Source: Pseudoalteromonas gelatinilytica
GTDB lineage: Bacteria > Pseudomonadota > Gammaproteobacteria > Enterobacterales > Alteromonadaceae
Direction: 5' to 3'
Length of the DNA: 64,000 nt
NCBI RefSeq assembly: GCF_001641615.1
Contig: NZ_LRRU01000020.1
Location: forward strand, 578,525 to 642,524
Shown: positions 56,267 to 64,000 of the stretch, piece after piece
Layout: each line of letters opens with the position of its first letter
How positions within the stretch are numbered: the stretch's first letter is position 1
Translations under genes and position numbers: made by a program
The notes under the pieces: model-generated
What the model saw: the letters and a program-made list of their open reading frames with translations, nothing else
What the model was told of the DNA's origin: nothing
Database searches by the model: none

Positions 56267-57187
56267 TTACGGCATCTCCATATAGGCTTTGGTTTTATCA
56301 TCCAGTGTTTGGGTGTAATTTTCTGAACTTAACCCCAATAACTGCGGCAAGGTCGCGGCGATACAAATCGATGAGAATGTCCCCACCACAATGCCCACAA
56401 ATAACGCGATAGCAAAACCCGTTAATGCAGCCCCTGCAAGCAGCCAAATACAGGCAATGGTCGCAAGTGTTGTGCCTGAGGTGATCAATGTACGCGTTAA
56501 CGTAGAGCCAATTGCATCATTAATCACAACATGGGTATTTATGCGTTGATTGTCTGGCTGAATACGTAAAAGCTCTCTGACTCTGTCGCCAACAATAATT
56601 GAGTCATTTAATGAATAACCAATAATAGCCAGTAAACTCGCAAGCACGGTTAAATTAAACTCAAGCCCTAGCAAGGAAAACAAACCAAGCACTAAGATTA
56701 AATCATGTAACAGTGCAACCACTGAACCTACTGCGAGTCGCCATTCAAAGCGCACGGCAAGATAAACCATAATTGCAATCAGCGCTGCAAATAAAGCTAA
56801 ACAGCCCTGTTCAAAAAGCTCATCACCCACTTGTGAGCCTAAAAATGAGCTAGATAATACGCTATAGTCGACGCCTTGTTCATTCAGCTCTGCTTGCCAA
56901 GTACTCGCTTTGCTAGCCTCTGGTGCTTCTCTTAAAACAAAGTGATATTCACCCGCTTTACTTATGGCTAATTTACTCGCAACCTCGGGGCTTAACTTTG
57001 CCTTTAAATCAGCAATTGTCGTGACTGACGTTGTGTTAATTTCCGTGATGTAGCCACCTGTAAAATCAAGGCCAAAGTTTAGCCCTTTTACAGATAAAAC
57101 ACTTAAGCTCGCGATGACTAAAACACAACTTAGCAGTAATCCTAAAACGCGCGCTTTACTCGGTGCAGTTAATGTTGACCAACTCAT
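56267..57187 (-). CDS. secF: protein translocase subunit SecF (second-type)
   Basis: SecF forms with SecD the proton- or Na+-driven motor that pulls preproteins from SecYEG into the periplasm. The 306-residue protein has six transmembrane segments, the first at about 15-33. It contains G-L-D-F-T-G-G, I-I-G-Y-S-L-N-D-S-I-I-V-G-D-R-V-R-E with the conserved Asp, and T-L-T-R-T-L-I-T-S-G-T-T. Its ATG overlaps the secD stop by four bases. No yajC or tgt is nearby, unlike the housekeeping secDF locus. Confidence 0.93.
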   Translation of the reverse strand: MSWSTLTAPSKARVLGLLLSCVLVIASLSVLSVKGLNFGLDFTGGYITEINTTSVTTIADLKAKLSPEVASKLAISKAGEYHFVLREAPEASKASTWQAELNEQGVDYSVLSSSFLGSQVGDELFEQGCLALFAALIAIMVYLAVRFEWRLAVGSVVALLHDLILVLGLFSLLGLEFNLTVLASLLAIIGYSLNDSIIVGDRVRELLRIQPDNQRINTHVVINDAIGSTLTRTLITSGTTLATIACIWLLAGAALTGFAIALFVGIVVGTFSSICIAATLPQLLGLSSENYTQTLDDKTKAYMEMP

Positions 57188-58995
57188 GCTTTAGCCCCCG
57201 TTAAATTAGTTAGTTTAATGTAGAGTGTTTGGCTAAGCGCTTTCGAAATATAAACGCCAGTAAAGACACTGGTTAATAGCCCAAGCGCTAACGTGATTGC
57301 AAAGCCTTTCACCGGCCCATAACCAATGGCGTATAAAATAATTGCCGTGATCATCGTAGTCACATTGGCATCAAAAATGGTCGTAAATGCTTGGTTATAA
57401 CCTTGCTCAATCGCTTGATATGTAGGTCGACCTTTGCGCTTCTCTTCTTTTATTCGCTCAAAGATAATCACATTGGTATCCACTGCCATCCCTATCGTCA
57501 GAACAAGCCCTGCAATACCCGGTAAAGTCAGTACAACCCCCGGTAATAACGACATTAAACCAACTAAAGCCGTTAGATTAAGCAATAAAGCAATATTGGC
57601 AATCAGCCCTAAGCGACGATACCAAAGCGCCATAAAGGCAAGGGTAATACCGATACCCAGCATTAACGCTGCTAAACCGTGTTCAATGTTTTCACTACCT
57701 AAGCTTGGGCCTATGGTTTGTTCTTGAACGATTGTCACTGGCGCTGTGAGCGACCCTGCGCGTAGTAAAAGCGCTAAATCGTAAGCTGCTTGCGGGCTTT
57801 TCATATTAGTAATGCTAAAACGAGAACTTAAATGCTGGGCAATGTTTGCTACATTGATCACTTCGCTTTTTTTCACAACGTCGCCATTCGCATCCCGCGA
57901 GTATTCAGAATACACCGTGGCCATTGGTTTACCTATGTTGTGCTTTGAAAAAGCAGACATCGCATCGCCACCTTGCGAATCTAAACTAAGCTGAACTAAA
58001 GGCTTGCCCCATTCATCTTTGCCAACACTGGCATTATTAATGTGATCACCTGAAAAAATCGCCATCGGATTTAAATTAACAACGCCACCGCCTTGTACAT
58101 TAAACGCTTTACCACCGACTTCGACGACCTGGTAAAAATCAAGGGTCGCAGTTGCACCAATAATACGTTTCGCTTCTGATGGGTCCTGCACACCGGGTAA
58201 CTCAATACGAATGCGCTGCTTACCTTGTCTTTGCGTTACCGCTTCAGTAATACCAAGCTCTTCAATGCGACCACGCAGGGTTGTTAAGCTTTGCGCCATA
58301 ACTTGTTTATTGAATTCGTTTTGGCTTTGCTCATTAAAATGCAGTAATACCGTGGTTAGGTTATTCGTTGTTGATTTAGTTTGCATCAGGCCTTTGAATT
58401 GACCTTGTAACGTTGAGACAAGTCCTGCAAGTTGCTCCTCACCACTTGGTAAAATTTGTAACTCAACCCCATCTTTTACTTCACTTGCCCGGATCCCACG
58501 AATTTTGTCTTTACGAAGCGTCAATTTAGTTTGTTGATACACACTGTTTAAGTGCTCTTGCATTGCTTTATCTAGGTCAACATCAAGCACAAATAAAACG
58601 CCACCATTTAAGTCGAGTCCTAATTTAATCGGTGAAAGACCCAGCTGCTGGAGCCATTGTGGGCTTGTCGCATGCTCAACAATTTTAGCCTCTAGCTGTG
58701 GGTATTGCGTTTTTATAAAGCTCAACGCATTAGCACTTTGAGTCGGCTCAGCTAATAAAATAGCCAGTTGTGCTTGGCTATCATTGGCTTCAGTCACTTC
58801 AAAACCATGTTGATTTAGTGACGTTGTCACACTTTGCAGCGTCACAGTTTGATCTGGCAAGCTAATGTGCAACCAAGATTTGTTAGGGTAAAGGTTAGGT
58901 AGTGCGCTAACCGCTAATAAAATACACGCCGCTATCATAGCGACATAACTCATTTTTAGACGACGCCATAGCGCCGGCTTAGATTTATGTGACAT
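57184..58995 (-). CDS. secD: protein translocase subunit SecD (second-type)
   Basis: The 603-residue SecD has an N-terminal helix (about 16-34), a large periplasmic P1 domain and five C-terminal helices with G-M-A-V-D-T-N-V-I-I-F-E-R-I-K-E-E. The motif after P1-base is K-L-G-L-D-L-N-G-G-V-L-F, with Asn where many SecD proteins have Arg, which suggests a paralogue. The ATG at 58995 is preceded by a GGAAGGAAG whose bases are complementary to the end of the upstream leader gene. This predicts translation control by ribosome position on that leader. It probably acts as the inducible secDF2. Confidence 0.93.
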   Translation of the reverse strand: MSHKSKPALWRRLKMSYVAMIAACILLAVSALPNLYPNKSWLHISLPDQTVTLQSVTTSLNQHGFEVTEANDSQAQLAILLAEPTQSANALSFIKTQYPQLEAKIVEHATSPQWLQQLGLSPIKLGLDLNGGVLFVLDVDLDKAMQEHLNSVYQQTKLTLRKDKIRGIRASEVKDGVELQILPSGEEQLAGLVSTLQGQFKGLMQTKSTTNNLTTVLLHFNEQSQNEFNKQVMAQSLTTLRGRIEELGITEAVTQRQGKQRIRIELPGVQDPSEAKRIIGATATLDFYQVVEVGGKAFNVQGGGVVNLNPMAIFSGDHINNASVGKDEWGKPLVQLSLDSQGGDAMSAFSKHNIGKPMATVYSEYSRDANGDVVKKSEVINVANIAQHLSSRFSITNMKSPQAAYDLALLLRAGSLTAPVTIVQEQTIGPSLGSENIEHGLAALMLGIGITLAFMALWYRRLGLIANIALLLNLTALVGLMSLLPGVVLTLPGIAGLVLTIGMAVDTNVIIFERIKEEKRKGRPTYQAIEQGYNQAFTTIFDANVTTMITAIILYAIGYGPVKGFAITLALGLLTSVFTGVYISKALSQTLYIKLTNLTGAKA

Positions 58996-58999
58996 ACAT

Positions 59000-59067
59000 G
59001 ACTTCCTTCCGGCATTGTCAGCCGGTAAAAATTTAATTCCAAAAAATAAAAAGTAACGAAGGAAGTC
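59000..59067 (-). promoter_or_regulatory. RNA stem sequestering the secD Shine-Dalgarno
   Basis: On the minus strand GACTTCCTTC (59058-59067) begins two bases after the stop codon of the small upstream gene. Its perfect 10-base complement GAAGGAAGTC (59000-59009) contains the secD Shine-Dalgarno, ending four bases before the ATG. A 5-bp hairpin (CCGGC/GCCGG, 59009-59025) lies immediately 5' of that site within the loop. When paired, the secD start is closed. A ribosome halted at the end of the upstream gene would cover or unwind the left arm and open it. This is the same logic as vemP-secDF2 in Vibrio. Confidence 0.8.
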
Positions 59068-59069
59068 GT

Positions 59070-59507
59070 TTAGCTATGATAGATCGTATTGGCTTTGTAC
59101 AAGAGATTAGCGTCTTTCCAGCCACTAATGCGGGATTTACGTTGAGTGGCTAACGCAAACCATGGGATCACACGCACAGCACCTGGCGGCGCTAAAAAGT
59201 GCTCTTTTCCCCAATCTTCAGCAAAGAATTCAATCAATAGCTCGTAATCAGGATCAACCTGACTATGATAAAGAAACAATGATGAATTACTGGCAGTTAA
59301 ACGCGGCACAAGGGTATCAAACCCCGATGGTTCTACCGGTTTAGGGTGTTCAACTGTATGAGTTTGAGAAATAACTGGGGTTTTAGTCAGCTCGACTTGG
59401 AACAATTTAGTCGCAGCATAGTGTGAGTGATTGTCAGGCATAGCCATGCTCTGTGCACTAAAGAACACAGTAAATAGCAAGATAATGACTGAGAAAAACC
59501 GTAACAA
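59070..59507 (-). CDS. VemP-like secretion-monitoring arrest peptide upstream of secDF
   Basis: This 145-residue protein starts with TTG at 59507 and has a signal peptide, M-L-R-F-F-S-V-I-I-L-L-F-T-V-F-F-S, ending near S-M-A (22). A variable Pro/His-rich middle is followed by a C-terminal segment V-I-P-W-F-A-L-A-T-Q-R then R-I-S-G-W-K-D-A-N-L-L-Y, with Trp at residue 130, 15 residues before the end. This resembles the arrest region of VemP (Vibrio alginolyticus, 159 residues), which stalls the ribosome until it is pulled by the Sec machinery. Gene order leader-secD-secF, size, signal peptide and the SD-masking stem all agree. Assignment rests on recall of VemP, not an alignment. Confidence 0.8.
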   Translation of the reverse strand: MLRFFSVIILLFTVFFSAQSMAMPDNHSHYAATKLFQVELTKTPVISQTHTVEHPKPVEPSGFDTLVPRLTASNSSLFLYHSQVDPDYELLIEFFAEDWGKEHFLAPPGAVRVIPWFALATQRKSRISGWKDANLLYKANTIYHS

Positions 59508-59592
59508 GAACTGACCAATAAATTAAGCGGATAACAGGGCTATAATGAGGGTAAAAAAATAAAACACAAGGTATTACTTAAATAAAAGTAAC

Positions 59593-59622
59593 TAAAATAA
59601 AGCGAGCCTAACTAGACCCGCT
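59593..59622 (-). terminator. terminator after the alcohol dehydrogenase gene
   Basis: An 8-bp stem including two G-U pairs (AGCGGGTC/GGCTCGCT), a 6-base loop and TTTATTTT follow on the minus strand, 17 bases after the stop. It separates this gene from the secDF operon. Confidence 0.7.
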
Positions 59623-59638
59623 TAGTTAGTTTAACTTT

Positions 59639-60694
59639 TTAAACAAGTGAAACTTCTAATGATGACATGTCGATAACAAAGCGTGAGGCCATATCACCTT
59701 GCTTTAATTTATCGAATGCGTCATTAATTTGGTCCATATTGATCATTTCGACTTCTGGCAGAATATTATGTAACGCACAGAAATCGAGGATCTCTTGGGT
59801 TTGCGCTATACCGCCAATTAATGAGCCAGCAACACGGCGACGCCCCATTAATAACGGCACTGAGTTAGACTCAGCAAGCTCACCTACTTGACCAACCAAT
59901 ACTTGCGTACCATCAATATCCAAAAGCGGAATATACGGCGTAAAGTCGTGTTTTACCGGAATGGTATTAATGATCACATCAAATTGATTAGCATGCGCTT
60001 GCATGGCTGCTTCATCACTCGATACCAATAAATCTTTTGCGCCATAAGATAAAACCTGCTGTTTTTTCTTATCACTACGGCTAATTGCCGTAACATGTGC
60101 GCCCATTGCAGCTGCGATTTTAATCGCCATGTGGCCTAAACCACCTAGCCCAATCACACCAACACGGCTACCTGGGCCGACATTCCACGTGCGTAGTGGC
60201 GAATACGTTGTGATACCCGCACATAGAATTGGTGCACATTTAGCAAGGTCTAAGCCTTTTGGCACGCTCAATACAAACTCTTCACGCACCACAATGTGCT
60301 TTGAATAACCACCTTGAGTGAGTTCACCACTGATACGGTCTTGTCCTGAGTAGGTTCCTACCATCCCTTCGCGACAAAACTGCTCTTCACCGTGATGACA
60401 CTGGTCACAGCTTAAACAGCTATCAACCATACAACCTACAGCGACATTATCGCCTACTTTATATTTTGTAACGCCACTGCCTACTTCAAGGACACGGCCA
60501 ACAATTTCATGGCCTGGTACGACAGGATACTGAGTCCAGCCCCAATCGTTTTCTGCTGTGTGTAAGTCTGAATGGCACACGCCACAATACAGAATTTCAA
60601 TTGATACATCTTCATCACGAAGTGCACGGCGTTCAAAATGATACGGCTCTAATGGTTTTTCAGAATCATGTGCTGCATAACCGACGGTTTTCAT
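59639..60694 (-). CDS. zinc-dependent NAD(P) alcohol dehydrogenase (YahK/CAD type)
   Basis: This 351-residue medium-chain dehydrogenase has catalytic zinc ligands C40, H62 (G-H-E) and C158, structural zinc ligands C93, C96, C99 and C107, and Rossmann motif G-L-G-G-L-G-H at 182-188. The sequence G-V-C-H-S-D-L-H-T-A-E-N-D-W-G and V-P-G-H-E-I-V-G-R-V place it with the cinnamyl-alcohol/aldehyde reductases such as YahK, which reduce aldehydes with NADPH. It probably detoxifies aldehydes. It is divergent from an ABC exporter across 162 bases that hold an inverted repeat. Confidence 0.92.
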   Translation of the reverse strand: MKTVGYAAHDSEKPLEPYHFERRALRDEDVSIEILYCGVCHSDLHTAENDWGWTQYPVVPGHEIVGRVLEVGSGVTKYKVGDNVAVGCMVDSCLSCDQCHHGEEQFCREGMVGTYSGQDRISGELTQGGYSKHIVVREEFVLSVPKGLDLAKCAPILCAGITTYSPLRTWNVGPGSRVGVIGLGGLGHMAIKIAAAMGAHVTAISRSDKKKQQVLSYGAKDLLVSSDEAAMQAHANQFDVIINTIPVKHDFTPYIPLLDIDGTQVLVGQVGELAESNSVPLLMGRRRVAGSLIGGIAQTQEILDFCALHNILPEVEMINMDQINDAFDKLKQGDMASRFVIDMSSLEVSLV

Positions 60695-60758
60695 GCTTAC
60701 TCCTTAATTTTCTTCGTGTTTAACTCATGCAATTAACTAATTTGCTAATGCACTGGTG

Positions 60759-60776
60759 TATACTTCACTCAGTATA
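60759..60776. promoter_or_regulatory. inverted repeat in the adh/ABC exporter divergent region
   Basis: TATACT (60759-60764) and AGTATA (60771-60776) are perfect half-sites six bases apart, about midway between the divergent alcohol dehydrogenase and ABC exporter genes. Candidate operator; no regulator gene is adjacent. Confidence 0.4.
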
Positions 60777-60856
60777 GAGGTAAATTTGCAAAGTTCACTT
60801 GCCTAAAACACGAAAGCTTTTGCCTATTTTTATCAAATTGATTTTAAGAGACCCCC

Positions 60857-62647
60857 ATGCGTGGAATGAGCCGCAAAGAACAGGTGACAAGATCGCCTGA
60901 TGCAATGAACCTATCACAAAGCATCAAAACACTCTGGCCCTATTTAATGACCTTTAAAGGCCGCGTTATTTTAGCCGTCTTAGCGCTTATTGCTGCAAAA
61001 GGCGCCACATTGCTGATGCCTTGGGCACTAAAAGAAATAATTGACGCGGTTGATGCGAGTATCAACCCGCTATTAAGCGTTCCTATTGCCTTGCTGATCG
61101 CCTATGGATTACTGCGCTTTGCCAGTGTGTTTTTTGGTGAAGTACGCGATGCATTATTTGGCCGTGTTACAGAGCACGCAATGCGCCATATCGGCTTAAA
61201 AGTATTTAAGCACTTGCACAGTTTAGAGCTTGCCTTTCACCTTGATAGGCAAACAGGTGGTATCAGTCGCGATATAGAGCGTGGTACAAATGGCCTCAGT
61301 TTTTTAATGCGCTTTTTGATGTTTAACATCGTGCCAACCCTATTTGAAATAATCACAGTAGCCATTATTTTTGCGACCTTATTTTCACCGTGGTTTGCAT
61401 TGGTTACCGTAATCGTGGTCGCTATTTACATTGCTTTTACTGTGATTGTAACGCAGTGGCGAAACCGATTCATTCGTGAAGCAAATACTGCTGATAATAA
61501 CTCTAATACCCGTGCTATCGACAGCTTGCTAAATTACGAAACCGTTAAGTACTTCAACAATGAACACTATGAAGCAAACACCTACGACAGCTTTTTAGCT
61601 AAATGGGAGCAAGCGAGGCTTAAAAATCGTTTATCTTTACTGGCACTTAATTCAGGGCAAGCACTTATAATCGCCGCGGCTATTACAGCGCTAATGTGGC
61701 TAGGTGCCAGCTCAGTGGTCAATAAAGAGCTGACAATAGGTGAGCTTGTGATGATCAATGCTTATATGATCCAGTTATTTTTACCACTTAACTTTTTAGG
61801 TTTTGTTTATCGTGAGATACGCCGAGCGCTGACTGACCTTGAAAATATGCTGGGGCTGTTAAATCGAAAAGCCGCCATTAGCGATGACAAAGATGCAAAA
61901 CCATTAAAAGCAACCAAAGCAGCTATTCGATTTGAAAATGTGTCGTTTAGTTACGACAAACAAAGGCCAATTTTAAATAACTTAAGCTTTGAGGTTACGT
62001 CTGGCAGCAAAGTGGCGATTGTGGGTGCCAGTGGCGCAGGTAAAAGCACTCTAAGCCGCCTGCTCTACCGCTTTTATGATGTTGATGCGGGTAAAATTTA
62101 TATCGATGAGCAAGCAATCAACACAGTAACACTTGAAAGTTTGCGCCAAGCTATTGCCATCGTACCGCAGGATACCGTGCTATTTAACACCAGCATTCGC
62201 GAAAACATCGCCTATGGAAATCCAACGGCAAGCGAAGATGAAATTGATAAAGCCATAAGCCTTGCCCATTTAGATGGATTTATTGCCAGCCTAGACAAAG
62301 GCGATAAAACCCTTGTTGGTGAACGCGGTTTAAAAGTATCAGGCGGTGAAAAACAACGCATTGCAATTGCCAGAGCCATTTTAAAAGGTTCACCGATTTT
62401 ATTATTTGATGAGGCAACATCGGCGCTAGATTCGCATTCAGAACAAGCCATTCTCAGCGCGATGCGTGAAGTTGCACAAAGACATACCAGCTTAGTCATT
62501 GCGCATCGTTTATCAACAATTACTGACGCAGACAAAATTATTGTTATGAAACAAGGACGGGTTGTTGAGCAAGGTCAGCACCATCAACTGCTTGCAGCGA
62601 ATGGTGAATACGCACGAATGTGGCAGTTACAGCAAAGCGAAGAATAA
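60857..62647 (+). CDS. Atm1/HMT1-type ABC exporter (permease-ATPase fusion)
   Basis: The 596-residue protein fuses a six-helix exporter domain (about 20-320) and an ATPase domain. Walker A G-A-S-G-A-G-K-S is at about residue 392, the signature V-S-G-G-E-K-Q-R at about 494, and Walker B L-L-F-D-E-A-T-S-A-L-D-S soon after. The segment L-N-Y-E-T-V-K-Y-F-N-N-E and F-H-L-D-R-Q-T-G-G-I-S-R-D-I-E-R-G are specific to the Atm1/HMT1/ABCB7 group, which exports glutathione conjugates or heavy-metal thiolates. It works as a homodimer in the inner membrane. The start Shine-Dalgarno is weak; an ATG three codons later is possible. Confidence 0.9.
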   Translation: MRGMSRKEQVTRSPDAMNLSQSIKTLWPYLMTFKGRVILAVLALIAAKGATLLMPWALKEIIDAVDASINPLLSVPIALLIAYGLLRFASVFFGEVRDALFGRVTEHAMRHIGLKVFKHLHSLELAFHLDRQTGGISRDIERGTNGLSFLMRFLMFNIVPTLFEIITVAIIFATLFSPWFALVTVIVVAIYIAFTVIVTQWRNRFIREANTADNNSNTRAIDSLLNYETVKYFNNEHYEANTYDSFLAKWEQARLKNRLSLLALNSGQALIIAAAITALMWLGASSVVNKELTIGELVMINAYMIQLFLPLNFLGFVYREIRRALTDLENMLGLLNRKAAISDDKDAKPLKATKAAIRFENVSFSYDKQRPILNNLSFEVTSGSKVAIVGASGAGKSTLSRLLYRFYDVDAGKIYIDEQAINTVTLESLRQAIAIVPQDTVLFNTSIRENIAYGNPTASEDEIDKAISLAHLDGFIASLDKGDKTLVGERGLKVSGGEKQRIAIARAILKGSPILLFDEATSALDSHSEQAILSAMREVAQRHTSLVIAHRLSTITDADKIIVMKQGRVVEQGQHHQLLAANGEYARMWQLQQSEE

Positions 62648-62721
62648 ACACTGTTAACTAGTAGTTTAAATGATTAGAATAACCGCTTTATTTTTATCTA
62701 TAACAAAAAGGCAACACGCAG

Positions 62722-63435
62722 ATGGGCAGAGCTTATCAAAACAAAAAAGACTCAATGGCAAAAACTGCGGGTGCAAAAACCAAAGTTTATTCAAAGTACG
62801 GAAAAGAAATTTATATCTGCGCTAAGAATGGTGGTGTTGATCCCGATGGCAACTTAGCGCTTCGTCGCTTAATTGAGCGTGCTAAAAAAGACCAAGTACC
62901 TACGCATGTAATTGAGCGTGCAATCGATAAAGCCAAAGGCGGTGGCGGCGAAGATTACGTAGCAACTCGCTATGAAGGTTACGGCCCGGGTAACTGTATG
63001 ATCATTGTTGACTGTTTAACCGACAACAACAAACGTACCTTTGCTGACGTACGTGTTTGTTTTACAAAAGCGAATGCAAAAATTGGTGCGCAAAACTCAG
63101 TATCACACTTATTTGATCACCTCGCTATTTTTGTATTTGATGGTGATGATGACGAGGCTGTTTTAGAAGCACTAATGATGGCTGATGTAGATGTAACAGA
63201 TGTAGAAGTTGAAGACGGTAAAGTGACTGTATTCGCTCCACACACTGAATACAACAACACCCGTACAGCACTTGAAGAAATGGGAATTACTGATTTCCAC
63301 GAAGATCTAATTGCTTTTGTGCCGCAAGTAGAAGCACCCATTGAAGGTGAAGACGTTGAAGTCATGGAACGCTTTTTAGCCATGCTAGAAGACTGTGACG
63401 ACGTACAAAACGTTTACCACAACGCACAGTTTTAA
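62722..63435 (+). CDS. YebC/TACO1 family protein (YeeN-like)
   Basis: This 237-residue protein has the family N-terminus [14 protein letters not shown], then [13 protein letters not shown] and Y-E-G-Y-G-P, and a strongly acidic C-terminal domain. The YebC family was called a transcription regulator but members are now linked to ribosome rescue at polyproline stalls. The divergence from YebC proper and the length place it with the second paralogue often named YeeN. A strong terminator follows. Confidence 0.9.
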   Translation: MGRAYQNKKDSMAKTAGAKTKVYSKYGKEIYICAKNGGVDPDGNLALRRLIERAKKDQVPTHVIERAIDKAKGGGGEDYVATRYEGYGPGNCMIIVDCLTDNNKRTFADVRVCFTKANAKIGAQNSVSHLFDHLAIFVFDGDDDEAVLEALMMADVDVTDVEVEDGKVTVFAPHTEYNNTRTALEEMGITDFHEDLIAFVPQVEAPIEGEDVEVMERFLAMLEDCDDVQNVYHNAQF

Positions 63436-63437
63436 TT

Positions 63438-63463
63438 AAAAAGGCCAACCAAGTTGGCCTTTT
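63438..63463 (+). terminator. intrinsic terminator of the YebC-family gene
   Basis: A 10-bp stem (AAAAGGCCAA/TTGGCCTTTT) with a 5-base loop, immediately after the stop. The T-run is part of the stem's 3' arm. Confidence 0.85.
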
Positions 63464-63488
63464 ACCTTTTAGCCCAAAGGAATCAACA

Positions 63489-64000
63489 TTGAATACCCTC
63501 GAAGAGTTAAAAGCCGGTTCTCTACTAGGTTGTACACGGCTTCAGCTTGTTGCAGAACTAACTGAATTGCCAAAAGAAATTTATACCCTAGCCGATACGT
63601 TAGAAATCCTCGATTTATCTAATAATCAGCTAAGTGATTTACCTGACGATTTTTACAAATTAAAAAATCTCAAACGGCTGTTTTTATCATTTAATCAGTT
63701 TAAACATATTCCAGACGTGCTAAGAGAATGCCCAAACTTAATCATGGTGGCATTTAAAGGTAATCAAATTACTGAATTTAAAGCGCACTGTTTGCCAACG
63801 CAGATTGAATGGTTAATCTTAACTGATAATCAAATCCCCGCTTTACCAGATACATTTGGTGAGTACAGCAAGCTTAAAAAGCTCGCACTGGCAGGTAATC
63901 AGTTAACACATTTGCCAGTCTCAATGGCTAATTGTAAAGAGCTTGAGCTAATACGTTTAAGTGCCAATAAACTTACAAAAATTGAAGATTGGCTTTTAGC
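63489..64000 (+). CDS. leucine-rich-repeat protein (kinase) N-terminal part, cut by window edge
   Basis: The frame starts at a TTG (63489, M-N-T-L-E-E-L-K-A-G-S-L) with AAAGGAA seven bases upstream and is open to the edge, 170 residues. Repeats of 22-23 residues with L-x-x-L-x-L-x-x-N-x-L are clear: L-E-I-L-D-L-S-N-N-Q-L, L-K-R-L-F-L-S-F-N-Q-F, I-E-W-L-I-L-T-D-N-Q-I, L-K-K-L-A-L-A-G-N-Q-L and L-E-L-I-R-L-S-A-N-K-L. I recognise this N-terminus as that of bacterial proteins with a C-terminal eukaryote-like protein kinase domain, about 430 residues long, but the kinase part lies outside the window. Confidence 0.8.
   Translation, partial: MNTLEELKAGSLLGCTRLQLVAELTELPKEIYTLADTLEILDLSNNQLSDLPDDFYKLKNLKRLFLSFNQFKHIPDVLRECPNLIMVAFKGNQITEFKAHCLPTQIEWLILTDNQIPALPDTFGEYSKLKKLALAGNQLTHLPVSMANCKELELIRLSANKLTKIEDWLL

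Noticed and set aside
62212-62535. Minus-strand frame opposite the ABC exporter ATPase domain
   Set aside because: Antisense to Walker A, signature and Walker B motifs; no independent support.

Overview
The window looks like a chromosomal backbone segment of a marine gammaproteobacterium of the Alteromonadales, most probably Pseudoalteromonas. The evidence is AT-rich coding sequence, Enterobacteria/Vibrio/Shewanella-like gene neighbourhoods (uup-rlmKL-zapC-pyrD, prc-proQ-msrC, yccA-tusDCBE, mnmA-hflD-purB, lolCDE), a large NAD-glutamate dehydrogenase, a FabY-type ketosynthase, a second-type secDF pair and an Na+/H+ antiporter. There is no prophage, CRISPR array, integrase or complete insertion sequence. 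Species assignment is inference; no database search was possible.

Layout. 1-27.5 kb is almost entirely on the minus strand: a DUF3466 envelope protein (cut by the window edge), uup, a glutaredoxin-like protein, rlmKL, a 268-bp non-coding MITE-like element whose terminal repeat contains the zapC stop codon, zapC, pyrD, the 1612-residue gdhB, a four-gene DUF1302/DUF1329/YCF48/RND envelope cluster, DUF2835, pepN, nhaC, prc, proQ, a small acidic protein, msrC and a small membrane protein. Two identical tRNA-Ser(UGA) genes follow. 28.1-36.2 kb is on the plus strand: yccA, the tus sulfur-relay genes for tRNA 2-thiolation, rluE, nudJ, mnmA (the thiolase fed by the Tus relay), hflD, purB, the ribosomal oxygenase roxA and a GNAT. 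36.2-40.5 kb is minus: DUF4826, DUF924 and lolCDE. 40.5-43.6 kb holds a LysR regulator divergent from the formaldehyde detoxification pair frmA-fghA. 43.6-55.5 kb is mixed: two tandem paralogous lipoproteins, a BCCT transporter, two MgtC-like proteins, a TonB-C-like periplasmic protein, fabY, a GlxA-type regulator, an orphan GAF histidine kinase, a GNAT, and a GNAT-C39 peptidase fusion paired with a RimK-like ATP-grasp ligase. 55.7-59.5 kb holds a Gre-like factor and secD-secF with a small exported protein just upstream. The window ends with an alcohol dehydrogenase, an Atm1-type ABC exporter, a YebC-family protein and the start of a leucine-rich-repeat protein kinase.

The most interesting system is at 57.2-59.5 kb. 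The 145-residue protein before secD has a signal peptide and a C-terminal segment (R-I-S-G-W-K-D-A-N near residue 130) resembling VemP, the Vibrio force-sensing arrest peptide that controls secDF2. Two bases after its stop codon begins a 10-base sequence perfectly complementary to the Shine-Dalgarno region of secD. A ribosome stalled at the end of this leader would melt the stem and switch on secDF translation. So the window appears to carry a self-regulating export-monitoring device outside Vibrio, recognisable from both the protein and the RNA.

The other candidates for follow-up are the DUF1302/DUF1329/YCF48/RND cluster, which has the composition expected of a trans-envelope hydrophobic-molecule transport machine; the RimK/GNAT-C39 pair, which looks like a peptide ligation and cleavage module; the tRNA-Ser genes with A instead of G at the discriminator position; and the MITE at zapC.
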